64,000 nucleotides of DNA, from positions 1-64,000 of the forward strand of contig JAFTOD010000003.1 of NCBI GenBank assembly GCA_017451525.1. Reading direction: 5' to 3'. Source of the DNA: Paludibacteraceae bacterium. Lineage in GTDB: Bacteria; Bacteroidota; Bacteroidia; Bacteroidales; Paludibacteraceae. This document shows positions 7,370-15,629 of this stretch, one piece after another; within the stretch, counting starts at the first letter, position 1, and each line of letters opens with the position of its first letter. The notes beneath the pieces are model-generated. The model ran no database searches and had not been told where the DNA came from. It saw only the letters and a list, made by a program, of their open reading frames with translations. The position numbers were made by a program, and so were the translations under genes.

Positions 7370-8701
7370 ATGAGCTTTCCATTAAACAAACAACTCGTTG
7401 ACCAAACCTGTATTGATTTTGGTTTGCGTAACGCCAAAGAACTTGGTGCATCGTCTATCCGCCAACTCGTGGGCGTAGTCAAAGATATCGAACGTGCTAC
7501 TGGTCAGGAGTTTATCCACATGGAATTGGGCGAACCTGGCTTGCCAGCCGAACAAGTGGGCATAGCTGCTGAGCATGCAGCCCTAAAAGCGGGTTACGGT
7601 TCGCGTTATCCTATTATCACGGGTATCCCCGAAGTCAAGCACTGGGGCAGTGAGTTCGTGCGCGCTTTCCTTGGACTGGATATCCCTACCGATTGCATTG
7701 TGCCTACAGTGGGCAGTATGCAAGCCGCTTTTGCGCTTAATATGACGATGGCTCAACTGGATAGCCAGCGTGATACGGTCCTCTTTCTTGACCCCTGTTT
7801 CCCTGTGCAGAAACAGCAATGCAAGGTGATTGGTGTGCGTGTGGATGCGTTTGATGTGGCGAATTTCCGTGGCGAAGCATTGGAGAAAGAGTTGGAACGC
7901 CATTTTCAATCGGGTAGGATAGCCGCCATGCTCTTCTCCAATCCGAATAACCCATCGTGGATGTGCCTCACCGAACGCGAATTGGAGATTATTGGTCGAT
8001 TGGCTACGTTGTATAATGTGCTGGTAATCGAAGACTTAGCATACCTAAATATGGACTTCCGCGATAAAGACCGTGGCACACCCTATGAACCGCCATACCA
8101 ACCCACCGTGGGCAGATATACCAACAATTGTGTGCATATGATTTCGTGCTCCAAGATGTTCTCGTATGCAGGCCAGCGCGGTGCTATTGTGGCGATGAAT
8201 CCGTATTTGGCACACCGTCGCTTCCCTTCATTGGCAGAACGTTATGGCAACGATGGCGAGTTCATACGTAATTTTGTGTATATTGTGCTCTATAGTCTGT
8301 CTTCGGGTGTGACGCACTCGGTGCAACATGCTATGGCTGCTATGTTCAAAGCGGCTTGTCAAGGCAAGATTGACTTCGTGAACAATACCCGCGAGTATGC
8401 TCGCCGTGCGAAGATTGTCAAGGAGATAATGTTAAAGAACGGTTTCCATATTGTCTATGACCAAGATGCCGATGAGCAGGAGGTAGGCGATGGTTTCTTC
8501 TTTACGTTTGGTTATAAGGATTGGACGGGCGAAAAGATGCTTAACAAGCTGATTTACTATGGTATCTCGGCTATCTCTCTGAGTAGTACAGGTGCGAAAC
8601 GAGAGGGTATGCGTGGCTGTGTGTCTTGCATCCGCGACGACCAATACGACCTCCTCGATGAGCGCCTTGCGCTCTTCCATCGCGACTATTATGATAAATG
8701 A
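7370..8701 (+). CDS. Pyridoxal-phosphate aminotransferase, class I/II (probably aromatic)
   Basis: 443 residues of the fold-type I aminotransferase family. Visible motifs: MELGEPGLPAEQ near the N-terminus, SNPNNPSW (substrate/PLP-binding asparagine), IEDLAYLNMDF, and SCSKMFSYAGQRGAIV carrying the PLP-binding lysine. Its position directly after iorAB suggests that it interconverts aromatic amino acids with the aryl-pyruvates used or made by IorAB; this is inference from context. A strong hairpin terminator follows at 8721. Confidence 0.88.
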   Translation: MSFPLNKQLVDQTCIDFGLRNAKELGASSIRQLVGVVKDIERATGQEFIHMELGEPGLPAEQVGIAAEHAALKAGYGSRYPIITGIPEVKHWGSEFVRAFLGLDIPTDCIVPTVGSMQAAFALNMTMAQLDSQRDTVLFLDPCFPVQKQQCKVIGVRVDAFDVANFRGEALEKELERHFQSGRIAAMLFSNPNNPSWMCLTERELEIIGRLATLYNVLVIEDLAYLNMDFRDKDRGTPYEPPYQPTVGRYTNNCVHMISCSKMFSYAGQRGAIVAMNPYLAHRRFPSLAERYGNDGEFIRNFVYIVLYSLSSGVTHSVQHAMAAMFKAACQGKIDFVNNTREYARRAKIVKEIMLKNGFHIVYDQDADEQEVGDGFFFTFGYKDWTGEKMLNKLIYYGISAISLSSTGAKREGMRGCVSCIRDDQYDLLDERLALFHRDYYDK

Positions 8702-8720
8702 TTATTACTATTTTTTAAAC

Positions 8721-8762
8721 AAAATCGCCATTTGTGTTTCATGCACAGATGGCGATTTGTTT
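8721..8762 (+). terminator. Terminator after the iorAB-aminotransferase operon
   Basis: A near-perfect 13-bp stem ATCGCCATTTGTG/CACAGATGGCGAT with loop TTTCATG, then TTGTTT. The same hairpin occurs at 28876-28913 after pdxA, at the head of the second copy of the composite repeat. Confidence 0.8.
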
Positions 8763-8788
8763 ATCACTTATGATTTATAGTTTTCAAC

Positions 8789-9140
8789 AAGCACTTTTGT
8801 TAAGATTCTTTTCCTTTATACCTTAATATATATGCTCCGTGCTAAAGACCAAGGATGAACCAAGGACGAACCAAGGATGAACCAAAGAACTCCCAAACGT
8901 AAAAAAGTACTTTTATTAAGATTGCCATCTCTTTTCCCTTTCTTATACCTTGCCCTATTTTACCGAGAGAAGACCGACCGACGACCGAGAGAAGACCGAC
9001 AGAACTCCGCCTCAACTCCCTGCCTCCCCAAAAGCACTTTTCTTAAGATTGATAACCTAAAAAAGTTGACTACTGTCCTGAAAAGGTTGACTAAACTCTT
9101 AAAATTGTTTACTCCATTCCTAAAAGGGTCGTACTATTAA
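8789..9140 (+). repeat. Composite intergenic repeat, copy 1
   Basis: A 19-base motif AAGYACTTTTNTTAAGATT occurs three times (8789, 8905, 9032). The gaps hold arrays with an 11-base period: four units of AACCAAGGATG type at 8847-8890, and six units starting ACCGAGAGAAG at 8962-9027, which degrade toward the end. At 9057-9140 follow four imperfect 21-base units. Copy 2 lies at 28905-29150 with the same order. No coding potential is convincing. Confidence 0.75.
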
Positions 9141-9181
9141 CTCGGCCTCCAAACAAAAAATCACTTAAAAAGCGATTTTTC

Positions 9182-9212
9182 TTGCACAATCCAAAACATT
9201 TCACTATCTTTG
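9182..9212 (+). promoter_or_regulatory. Promoter of structured RNA copy B
   Basis: TTGC (9182-9185), 19-base spacer, TATCTTTG (9205-9212), followed by the same CACCCG start as copy A. Confidence 0.75.
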
Positions 9213-9217
9213 CACCC

Positions 9218-9514
9218 GCAATTCCACGCCGGGGATGTCTGCACGTCATCGGCTGGGGTAGCAGACATATTTAAAAGGCGTTTATTAGCGCTCTGTTCTG
9301 ACCCTTAGAAATCTCGCAAATTTCAAGAATAATCAGGACTTAGCAACGATAGATGTCCTCGGGATGTGTATATCCTATGCGCTCGTACCTTAATGGTTGT
9401 GTGCGTGTGCGTACATATCGGCGTGGGCTTCGCGTTGTCGGTTCTATTATTCTGGGCAATGCGAGAGCCTCTAAGGGTGGAACGACAACAGTCGGACTCC
9501 ACGCTTTTTATTTT
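9218..9514 (+). ncRNA. Structured non-coding RNA, copy B (about 295 nt)
   Basis: Homologue of 1447-1778 in the opposite orientation. CCACGCC at the 5' side can pair with GGCGTGG at 9420-9426; GGATGTGTA can pair with TACATATC using one G-U pair where copy A has A-U. The middle third (about 9275-9340) is unrelated to copy A, while the flanking blocks are nearly identical. An open reading frame enters from 9353, but it is not conserved in copy A and the sequence conservation follows the RNA, not codons. It ends in a hairpin with a T-rich tail at 9476-9514. Confidence 0.65.
9476..9514 (+). terminator. Terminator of structured RNA copy B
   Basis: GTGGA-a-CGAC-aaca-GTCG-gac-TCCAC stem-loop followed by GCTTTTTATTTT. 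The AACA loop is shared with copy A although the stems differ, a covariation signal. Confidence 0.7.
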
Positions 9515-9922
9515 ATGCCTATACTTGACCTAATAATTAGCATAGTTGGGAGTTCCTATGCAAAAAAACTTATCAAAAAAATGACAAATTTTGATTCTTA
9601 TGTAAAAAATGTTTTGAGTACATTAAAGGTATGTGGCGTTCCCGTTATGGCAATGCGAGGCGTATGCGATGATGACAATCTATTTCCTGGTGCAGACCTA
9701 AATGGGAGTGCTTATATTTCTATAGCAGATGGCTATACAAGTGCGTTAGGACACGGAGATATGTGCATTTTCAAGGGGAATAATGGTGAAGCAAAGGGTG
9801 TTTTACTTGTCAATGTTTCTGCTCAGTTTCTCAACATTATTAGAGGTAATGGAATGCTCTATGGCGCAAGATACAAGAGTATTAAAAATACATTTTCCAA
9901 TGAATATGTAGTTTATTTCTAA
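9515..9922 (+). CDS. Hypothetical protein (island gene 1)
   Basis: I do not recognise this protein. The frame is open from 9353, but the first 162 bases belong to the structured RNA, so the ATG at 9515 (135 residues, MPILDLIISIVG) or the ATG at 9581 (MTNFDSYV) is the likelier start. The N-terminal 20 residues are hydrophobic with lysines after them, then a soluble part with a glycine-rich stretch (FPGADLNGSAYISIADG) and a C-terminal NEYVVYF. The ATG at 9515 falls just after the RNA terminator T-tract, so expression may depend on read-through. First of a run of small unknown genes on the same strand. Confidence 0.55.
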   Translation: MPILDLIISIVGSSYAKKLIKKMTNFDSYVKNVLSTLKVCGVPVMAMRGVCDDDNLFPGADLNGSAYISIADGYTSALGHGDMCIFKGNNGEAKGVLLVNVSAQFLNIIRGNGMLYGARYKSIKNTFSNEYVVYF

Positions 9923-9965
9923 GAAAATAATCCTCATACTACAAAATAATAAACTTCATAGTATT

Positions 9966-10322
9966 ATGTTTGGGACATCTCATTTAAACCAAGATAGCTT
10001 AACTCGTATCCAAAATATTGAGAGAGGTTTTAGGAATTATCCTCCATTCTTTACATATCAGATTAAATGTTATTTATATGATATGCGAGCAGGTTGCCAT
10101 GCTATAGAAATCACTCGCGATGGCAACTTGATTAATTTATATCTGTTTTATCCAGATGTAAGCGGAAGTGGCAAAATTGGTTCTGTTGCTTTGTACGGAA
10201 TTCATTTGCAAGCGCATTACAACACAATGCGTTCATCAATGACAATGTTTGGAATGCCTATTTCTAACATTCAGTTTGATTCTGGAATAGAAACTTTTCT
10301 GGATATCACACTAGATTATTAA
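9966..10322 (+). CDS. Hypothetical protein (island gene 2)
   Basis: 118 residues, start ATG at 9966. Not recognised. It has no signal peptide or membrane segment; a predicted mix of strands (YQIKCYLYDMRAGCHAIEITRDGNLINLYLFYPDV) and an acidic C-terminus. Neighbours are other small unknown genes in the same direction with gaps of 30-45 bases, so they may form one transcript. The base composition is AT-richer than iorA or alaS. Confidence 0.6.
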   Translation: MFGTSHLNQDSLTRIQNIERGFRNYPPFFTYQIKCYLYDMRAGCHAIEITRDGNLINLYLFYPDVSGSGKIGSVALYGIHLQAHYNTMRSSMTMFGMPISNIQFDSGIETFLDITLDY

Positions 10323-10355
10323 ACATGCAATATTGATTCTAATATGTAAATAATT

Positions 10356-10814
10356 ATGAGAGCAGTCAATTTAGGATTATCTGTAATGTGGGGTGACAGA
10401 AATTTAGGAGCAAGTTCACCCGAAAGGTCTGGTAGTATATATACTTGGGCAGAAGCAACAAAACTAAAAAACGGCATGGATTTAGCAGGTCAAATGCTTG
10501 GTAAGGGATGGCGTTTGCCAACCTATCAAGAAATAGAAGAACTGTTAAGTAATAGATTTGCTCCATGTCATTCTCCGTATTCGTTTGGAATCCAAGTGTT
10601 CGGAAGAAATGGGAATAGCATATTCCTTCCAGCATCGAATATAGACTTGAATGTTGTTGCATCAACTAATGGTCAATATTGGTCTAGCACATTAGAAAAC
10701 GGAATGCCTGACTATGCTAGTCAATTCCGATTCGATCAACGAGGAGTTTACGGCGGTTGCAACAAAATAGAGTATAAGCAGTCTATACGCCCTGTTTTTG
10801 ATCCAAGACTCTAA
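10356..10814 (+). CDS. FISUMP/DUF1566-like domain protein without signal peptide
   Basis: 152 residues. VNLGLSVMWGDRNLGASSPE, IYTWAEA, GKGWRLPTYQEIEELL, STNGQYWSSTLENG and a final SIRPVFDPRL match the pattern of the Fibrobacter succinogenes major paralogous (FISUMP) or DUF1566-type domain that is common in Bacteroidales surface proteins. Here the domain stands alone and begins at the first residue, with no signal peptide or lipobox, which is unusual because the family is normally exported. The function is unknown. It overlaps the following frame slightly if that gene uses an upstream TTG. Confidence 0.75.
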   Translation: MRAVNLGLSVMWGDRNLGASSPERSGSIYTWAEATKLKNGMDLAGQMLGKGWRLPTYQEIEELLSNRFAPCHSPYSFGIQVFGRNGNSIFLPASNIDLNVVASTNGQYWSSTLENGMPDYASQFRFDQRGVYGGCNKIEYKQSIRPVFDPRL

Positions 10815-10827
10815 TACTCATACTCTA

Positions 10828-11373
10828 ATGGGACGCTATTACTACCCAGATGCGAAAGATGCTTTAAGTGCAAAAATACAATTTCTAAAAGAGCATCATT
10901 ACAAAATTAACCATTGTTTCCAAAACCATTGGGGGACAGGTTATGTATTATTCGACACCAAAGCAGAAGTCAATGAATGGTGGAAAGAACACACTGGACA
11001 TTATTTCTATACAGAAGAATACGAACCAGGAACAACATTTACCGAAAGTGATGCAATAAAAGAAATCGAGAATTGGTATGGTGATTTGATAGACAGAACA
11101 TTATCTTCAAGGGACTATACGATGCCTATATTAGCCATCGGTATGCCTTTTGCAACACAATTTGGTAATAGAATGGTCTTAAAGTTTGTTAAATCAACGG
11201 ATGAAGATGACATTGAATGGCGTTTCTACTATCATTATAGCGGAAGGTGCTTGGATGTGACATCTGTGGATAATGCAACTATCAGGAAAACAATCATCAG
11301 GATAATGTATCATCACTTCTATGATAGTAGATTTAAGAAACGAATTGAGGGTTCTAAAAAAGCAGGACTATAA
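10828..11373 (+). CDS. Hypothetical protein (island gene 4)
   Basis: 181 residues from the ATG at 10828 (MGRYYYPDAKDALSAK). The frame extends upstream to a TTG at 10798 inside the preceding gene, but the ATG is preferred. Not recognised. It is a soluble, aromatic-rich protein (NHCFQNHWGTGYVLFD, EVNEWWKEHTGHYFY) with a basic C-terminus (FKKRIEGSKKAGL). No transmembrane segments. Confidence 0.65.
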   Translation: MGRYYYPDAKDALSAKIQFLKEHHYKINHCFQNHWGTGYVLFDTKAEVNEWWKEHTGHYFYTEEYEPGTTFTESDAIKEIENWYGDLIDRTLSSRDYTMPILAIGMPFATQFGNRMVLKFVKSTDEDDIEWRFYYHYSGRCLDVTSVDNATIRKTIIRIMYHHFYDSRFKKRIEGSKKAGL

Positions 11374-11396
11374 GTAAAATATTATAACTACCTTTT

Positions 11397-11813
11397 ATGT
11401 CTAACGAACAAGATTATAATGATTCTAACGAAAAAACTTTTGTAAAAGAATCAGAGTGCACAACGCAAGCAGAGCATAGAACGGAGCCAAAGCGCAAAAA
11501 CAATATATTTTCATTCAAAGGACGAGCCACCCGAACGGAGTATTGGCTTGTAACCTTTATTTGCAACTTTGTAGCTATTCCTGCCAATAAAGATATTGAT
11601 ATGGTACTTCCGTTATTAACATTGTATCTTATCGTGTTATTGGTGGCTATGTGGATATACATAGCCACGATGGTTAGAAGATGTCACGATAGAGGTAAAT
11701 CATGGTGGTTTATATTAATCCCATTGTATTTCTTGCTCCTCTATGTTTTGCCAGCGCAACAAGAGGGGAACGAGTTCGGACCTAATCCAAGAGATAAAAA
11801 GGCAGATGACTAA
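11397..11813 (+). CDS. DUF805 family membrane protein
   Basis: 138 residues. After about 35 charged residues comes the DUF805 signature FSFKGRATRTEYWLVTFICN, then hydrophobic helices and the conserved RRCHDRGKSWWFILIPLYF, ending with GNEFGPNPRDKK, which is typical of the family (E. coli YhaH/YhaI type). It resides in the inner membrane with about three helices visible. Its biological role is unknown. It is in line with the neighbouring unknown genes. Confidence 0.85.
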   Translation: MSNEQDYNDSNEKTFVKESECTTQAEHRTEPKRKNNIFSFKGRATRTEYWLVTFICNFVAIPANKDIDMVLPLLTLYLIVLLVAMWIYIATMVRRCHDRGKSWWFILIPLYFLLLYVLPAQQEGNEFGPNPRDKKADD

Positions 11814-11837
11814 TACTTGCCTAAAATGCCTTGAAGA

Positions 11838-11869
11838 TTTGGTTATTTCACAAAAAAGAATTATCTTTG
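11838..11869 (+). promoter_or_regulatory. Promoter of the 11909 gene
   Basis: TTTG (11838-11841), 20 bases, TATCTTTG (11862-11869). It lies inside the longest open frame of the next gene and so decides its start at 11909. Confidence 0.75.
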
Positions 11870-11908
11870 CAACGAATTTTAATAAATACACATAAACTAA
11901 TAACAACT

Positions 11909-12538
11909 ATGAAACTTTCTCTTAAAACTTCATCTCTTTTTGCAGCGGTGGCAATGTCCATCTATTGTTTGTTTGCAATTTTAGCACAAACTGAGTTCTA
12001 TTCTAATGTCATCTTGGCTATAGATAGCTACTTTGTGCTTTCGTATGTTTGCAGTACATTGTTATTTTTAAGCATTGCTGTATTTGGGCTAACTCTGTTC
12101 GTCAATCGCCAACAATTACCTATATTGTCTAAATCACTATTGTGGCAAGCATGGATTATTGTTGGAATCTTGGTCTTTGCCCTAATATTTAATATATTGG
12201 GGAATATCATTATAATCCATGGTTTACCTTACTTTGCGTGGTATCGTTTTGCGTGGCTGCGTTACATAATGCTGTTACTTTTTACTGCATGGTTATGGCA
12301 ATATGCATATATCAAGCCCCAAATGTATATTTCTACCAAATATATCGGAAAGATAGGTTTAGCAGTCGCTATTATCATTGGTCTAATGTTTTTGCTTTGG
12401 CTAATTTCTTTAGCACATGTGTTCACAACTGGACATGTGTTTGGCTTTAACACCAATGTGCTTGCTAGTTGGATAATACCTATTTCAACAATATTATTGT
12501 TTGCTGCATATTTGTTAGAGTATCGTATAAAAAGCTAG
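11909..12538 (+). CDS. Hypothetical polytopic membrane protein
   Basis: 209 residues from ATG 11909; the frame is open from 11831, but the promoter at 11862-11869 lies within that extension, which excludes the upstream start. About six hydrophobic segments are visible (for example FAAVAMSIYCLFAILA, YVCSTLLFLSIAVFGLTLF, AWIIVGILVFALIFNILG, IGLAVAIIIGLMFLLWLI, WIIPISTILLFAAYLL). No family recognised. It sits four bases before a lipoprotein gene, probably co-transcribed. Confidence 0.7.
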   Translation: MKLSLKTSSLFAAVAMSIYCLFAILAQTEFYSNVILAIDSYFVLSYVCSTLLFLSIAVFGLTLFVNRQQLPILSKSLLWQAWIIVGILVFALIFNILGNIIIIHGLPYFAWYRFAWLRYIMLLLFTAWLWQYAYIKPQMYISTKYIGKIGLAVAIIIGLMFLLWLISLAHVFTTGHVFGFNTNVLASWIIPISTILLFAAYLLEYRIKS

Positions 12539-12542
12539 ATTT

Positions 12543-13721
12543 ATGAAACGCCTCATTCCATTAGTACTGATTGCCTTTTCTTTTTTCTCCTGCCAGAAAA
12601 CAGAGCAGCCCAAGTCTTCTGTATTGGACCTATTTACTAATGCTTATTACGGAGATATGCATTCGTTTTCCGAATGGGATAACCGTTTTTGGGAAGTCTT
12701 CCCCAATCACGGAAAAGTGGAAATCTCTGCATTGACATTCAATGTTTCTATTGCCTATTTTGATTCATTAAGGCAAGTTATTGAAAACGAATTTGGTGCT
12801 TATGAGGACTGCAAGGCTACTGTGCCCAAAGAATTGATTGCTGACACTGGCACTTATTGGCACCTTAGTAAAGCATGCTATGATGCATATTATTGGTCGA
12901 ACGACACGCTTGCTATCGCATGGGCTTTGCATGATTTAACTGATAGTGTCGGTTATGCTTATTTAGATATTAAACGGCTCTCGTTGAATTGGGTATTAGA
13001 TTTAGAAGAAAAGAATCCGCTCAAGGATGATTGGAGAACAATTAGTGTTTATTTCAAATTCGATACAATCATCAATGACTTTGAAGTAAGTGGTATTCTA
13101 TATCCTAACTATTCAAAGGAATATGGATGGAGTGCATCTGAAAACGGAGTTCGATTATTTTTCTATAACCTGAAAACGGGGAAAGAATATATTTGGACTG
13201 ATTGGTCAGAAAAAGCCAAATGTTTTAAAAATATCTTTATGAGCAAGAATGTATCTAATATTGTTTATTCTAAAGATTTCAATGGATTTAAGACCTGTGA
13301 TTACTATACTTTCAAATATGATACCACTCGAAACAATTATTCTCACAATTCACTTCTACCCAACGCAGAATATCAATTCTACGATATTGATTTCGATGGG
13401 GAAGATGAATTACTTCTAAATTACTATCACGGAGGAGCAAAGGGTGGTTCCGCTCATGAAATATATGAAATGACTGATTCTGGACTGGTTCGAAAAGAAG
13501 TCATCGGTGAGGAAGGGTATTTTGCTTTAGATGGAAACACGATTATCAATCCCGAAGATAAAACTATCACATCATTCCTATGGAGTAGCGTGTCTGAGTG
13601 CGGAATTTACGGATACCAAGTCCATGATAACGGTGACATTTATTCAGCATATCATATCCATAATTATGTAAATCCATCAAACGATTCTCTTATTTCTGAT
13701 ACAACATACTTTGTTCAGTAG
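12543..13721 (+). CDS. Hypothetical lipoprotein with VCBS-like acidic loop
   Basis: 392 residues. The signal peptide ends in the lipobox FFSC-Q (residue 17), so it is a lipoprotein. The body is not a family I recognise. YDIDFDGEDELLLNYYHGG resembles the DxDxDGxxD calcium loop of FG-GAP/VCBS-type repeats, but only one copy is present. Other visible features are many aromatic residues and paired cysteines. It is the last gene of the island; the next 600 bases are repeats. Confidence 0.7.
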   Translation: MKRLIPLVLIAFSFFSCQKTEQPKSSVLDLFTNAYYGDMHSFSEWDNRFWEVFPNHGKVEISALTFNVSIAYFDSLRQVIENEFGAYEDCKATVPKELIADTGTYWHLSKACYDAYYWSNDTLAIAWALHDLTDSVGYAYLDIKRLSLNWVLDLEEKNPLKDDWRTISVYFKFDTIINDFEVSGILYPNYSKEYGWSASENGVRLFFYNLKTGKEYIWTDWSEKAKCFKNIFMSKNVSNIVYSKDFNGFKTCDYYTFKYDTTRNNYSHNSLLPNAEYQFYDIDFDGEDELLLNYYHGGAKGGSAHEIYEMTDSGLVRKEVIGEEGYFALDGNTIINPEDKTITSFLWSSVSECGIYGYQVHDNGDIYSAYHIHNYVNPSNDSLISDTTYFVQ

Positions 13722-13739
13722 TATTATATAGCTATTAGA

Positions 13740-14060
13740 TACTTTCGGCACAATCTTCGGCACGAAGAAAAAAAATAACAAAAAATCGCCCAAGCGGGAG
13801 GCGTTGGTAATCAACACCTTCCGCTTACTTTAAGCATCTTTTTATAGCAACATTTACAAATCTTCGGCACAAAACCGCCACAATGCCGAAAATACGGCAT
13901 TACTATAATATATAGAGGCATAAACATTTGACACACAATCGCTACAGATAAGGCACAACTAGGCGATAGATGTGCCACAGTGCTCGCGAAGTGGTCGCGT
14001 AGCCTGTAGCCAACTGGAGAGCAACCTAAAAGCCACCGAAAGCCCATAGATATCCCACAG
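13740..14060 (+). repeat. Hairpin-rich intergenic repeat, copy 1
   Basis: Homologous to 29395-29770. It begins with CACAATCTTCGGCAC, then a hairpin around AAGCGGGAGG...CCTTCCGCTT, then ATCTTCGGCA...TGCCGAAAAT, then a conserved block with ACAACTAGGC, AGATGTGC, TCGCGAAGTGGTC and AGCCACCGAAAGCCCA. The stems differ in sequence from copy 2 but keep pairing, suggesting selection at RNA or hairpin level. It is not coding. Confidence 0.7.
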
Positions 14061-14073
14061 ATCTCCTCATTTA

Positions 14074-14154
14074 GTTCTATGCTTGCGCTGATTCCTCAAA
14101 GTGGGGACTTTTCGGGCGCTGCACTCGGAGTGCGTTCCGTCGCACTCCTTCACC
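14074..14154 (+). repeat. About 80-base repeat with GGAGTGCG hairpin, copy 1
   Basis: Nearly identical to 53795-53875: TTCTATG, then TTGCGCT, then GTGGGGACTTTTCGGGCGC, then a perfect GGAGTGCG-ttccgt-CGCACTCC hairpin and TTCAC. Confidence 0.75.
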
Positions 14155-14261
14155 CGAAATATGTAGGCAACTTTCGGTACGTGAAAACGTTTCTGATTAC
14201 TAATGCCGCCATTTGAAACACACTCAATATAAACTCTTTGCGTATATTTAGCAGAAAAGAT

Positions 14262-14292
14262 TTTGTGATTTCAAAAAAAAGTATTACCTTTG
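14262..14292 (+). promoter_or_regulatory. Promoter of the CoA-transferase gene
   Basis: TTTG (14262-14265), 19 bases, TACCTTTG (14285-14292). It excludes the upstream in-frame start at 14238. Confidence 0.85.
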
Positions 14293-14300
14293 CAGCGTTT

Positions 14301-14335
14301 ACTCATCACTTGTCACTCATAACTCATCACTATAC
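14301..14335 (+). repeat. 7-base-period array in the 5' leader of the CoA-transferase
   Basis: Five units of ACTCATC/ACTTGTC/ACTCATA type occupy almost the whole leader and end one base before the ATG at 14337. Confidence 0.85.
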
Positions 14336-14336
14336 C

Positions 14337-15629
14337 ATGAAATACCTATCTCCAATAGAGGCAGTTGGTCTCGTGAAATCGGGCGACACGATTGTCGTAC
14401 AAGGTTCCACCTCCATACCTATGGTACTTTTGCGTGCACTCACCGAGCGCGCCAGCGAACTGCGCGATGTGAAAGTCATATCGGGCTTTGGCATACACCC
14501 CGAAGAAGCACCATACGCCAAACGCGAACTGATGGACTCGTTTCGTGCGCTGAATATCTTTGTGCCCAACAACCTGCGTCGCGCTATGCGCGAAGGGGTG
14601 GCAGATACCATCCCATGTTTCCTCGGCGAAGTGCCCTTCCTCTTCCGTAGCGGACAAGTGCCAGTAGATGTGGCGTTTTTGAATGTGAGTGAGCCCGATG
14701 AGAATGGCTACTGCTCCTACGGCATCTCTGCTGACATTGCTTTCTCGGGTGCGGAGTGTGCGAAGAAGGTTATTGCACAGGTAAACAAATACATGCCTCG
14801 CACGTTCGGCGACCCAGTGATACATGTCAGCCAGATTGCAGCCATGTGTCGTGGCGATGAGCCACTGATAGAGGTGCCCACACCTGTGCCCAGCGAGATA
14901 GAAACGCGCATCGGTAACTTCATTGCCAATGAGATTCCTGACGGCGCAACCCTCCAGATTGGTGTTGGCGGAATACCCAATGCTGTTATTAACGCGCTGA
15001 GCGGACATCAGCATTTGGGACTGCATACCGAAGCCATCACCGATGGTGTATTGCCTCTGATAGAGAAGGGGATTATTGACAACTCGCTCAAAAAGATTTA
15101 TCCAGGTAAATCCCTGGGAAGCTTGGTGTTAGGTTCGAAGCATTTGTACGAATACATGGATAATAACCCCGATTTCGTAATCCGTGATGTTGCCTTCACA
15201 AATGATCCGCAAAATATCCGTCAGAACCCTAAAGCTATGGCTATCAATTCGGCTGTAGAGGTGGATCTTACAGGACAAATCTGTGCCGATTCGATAGGCG
15301 AGACGATTATTTCGGGTGTGGGTGGACAGCACGATTTTATGTACGGTGCTGCGCTATCTGAGGGCGGCAAATGCTTTATCGCTCTGCCTAGTATGACCAG
15401 CAAGGGGCAGAGCAAGATTGTGGCTAATCTAGCACCCGGAGCAGGCGTAGTGACCACACGTTTCCAAGCGCAATATATCGCCACTGAACATGGCATTGTC
15501 TATCTGCGCAACTTGCCATTGGCGCAGCGTGCTAAAGCACTCATCAGCATTGCCGACCCATCGGTAAGAGAGGAATTGGAGCGAGCAGCTGTGAAACGAT
15601 TTGGTATTGGATTTCTAAGACTGAAATAG
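14337..15629 (+). CDS. Acetyl-CoA hydrolase/transferase family (4-hydroxybutyrate CoA-transferase-like)
   Basis: 430 residues from ATG 14337, immediately after the leader array. It is a family I CoA-transferase of the AbfT/Cat group, which moves CoA between acetate and acids such as 4-hydroxybutyrate, butyrate or succinate. Visible: N-terminal VKSGDTIVVQGSTSIP, central GVGGIPNAVINAL, HTEAITDGVLPLIEKG (its glutamate is at the place of the catalytic Glu in AbfT), and NSAVEVDLTGQICADSIG, then GGQHDFMYGAALSEGGK. The substrate is inferred only at family level. The 3' end overlaps mutY tail to tail by 15 bases. Confidence 0.85.
   Translation: MKYLSPIEAVGLVKSGDTIVVQGSTSIPMVLLRALTERASELRDVKVISGFGIHPEEAPYAKRELMDSFRALNIFVPNNLRRAMREGVADTIPCFLGEVPFLFRSGQVPVDVAFLNVSEPDENGYCSYGISADIAFSGAECAKKVIAQVNKYMPRTFGDPVIHVSQIAAMCRGDEPLIEVPTPVPSEIETRIGNFIANEIPDGATLQIGVGGIPNAVINALSGHQHLGLHTEAITDGVLPLIEKGIIDNSLKKIYPGKSLGSLVLGSKHLYEYMDNNPDFVIRDVAFTNDPQNIRQNPKAMAINSAVEVDLTGQICADSIGETIISGVGGQHDFMYGAALSEGGKCFIALPSMTSKGQSKIVANLAPGAGVVTTRFQAQYIATEHGIVYLRNLPLAQRAKALISIADPSVREELERAAVKRFGIGFLRLK

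Noticed and set aside
8847-9027. Possible CRISPR array
   Set aside because: Units are 11 bases, contiguous and without spacers; no cas gene is in the window.
9353-9514. N-terminal extension of island gene 1
   Set aside because: These bases are homologous to the non-coding copy at 1447-1778, including its terminator, so they are RNA sequence.
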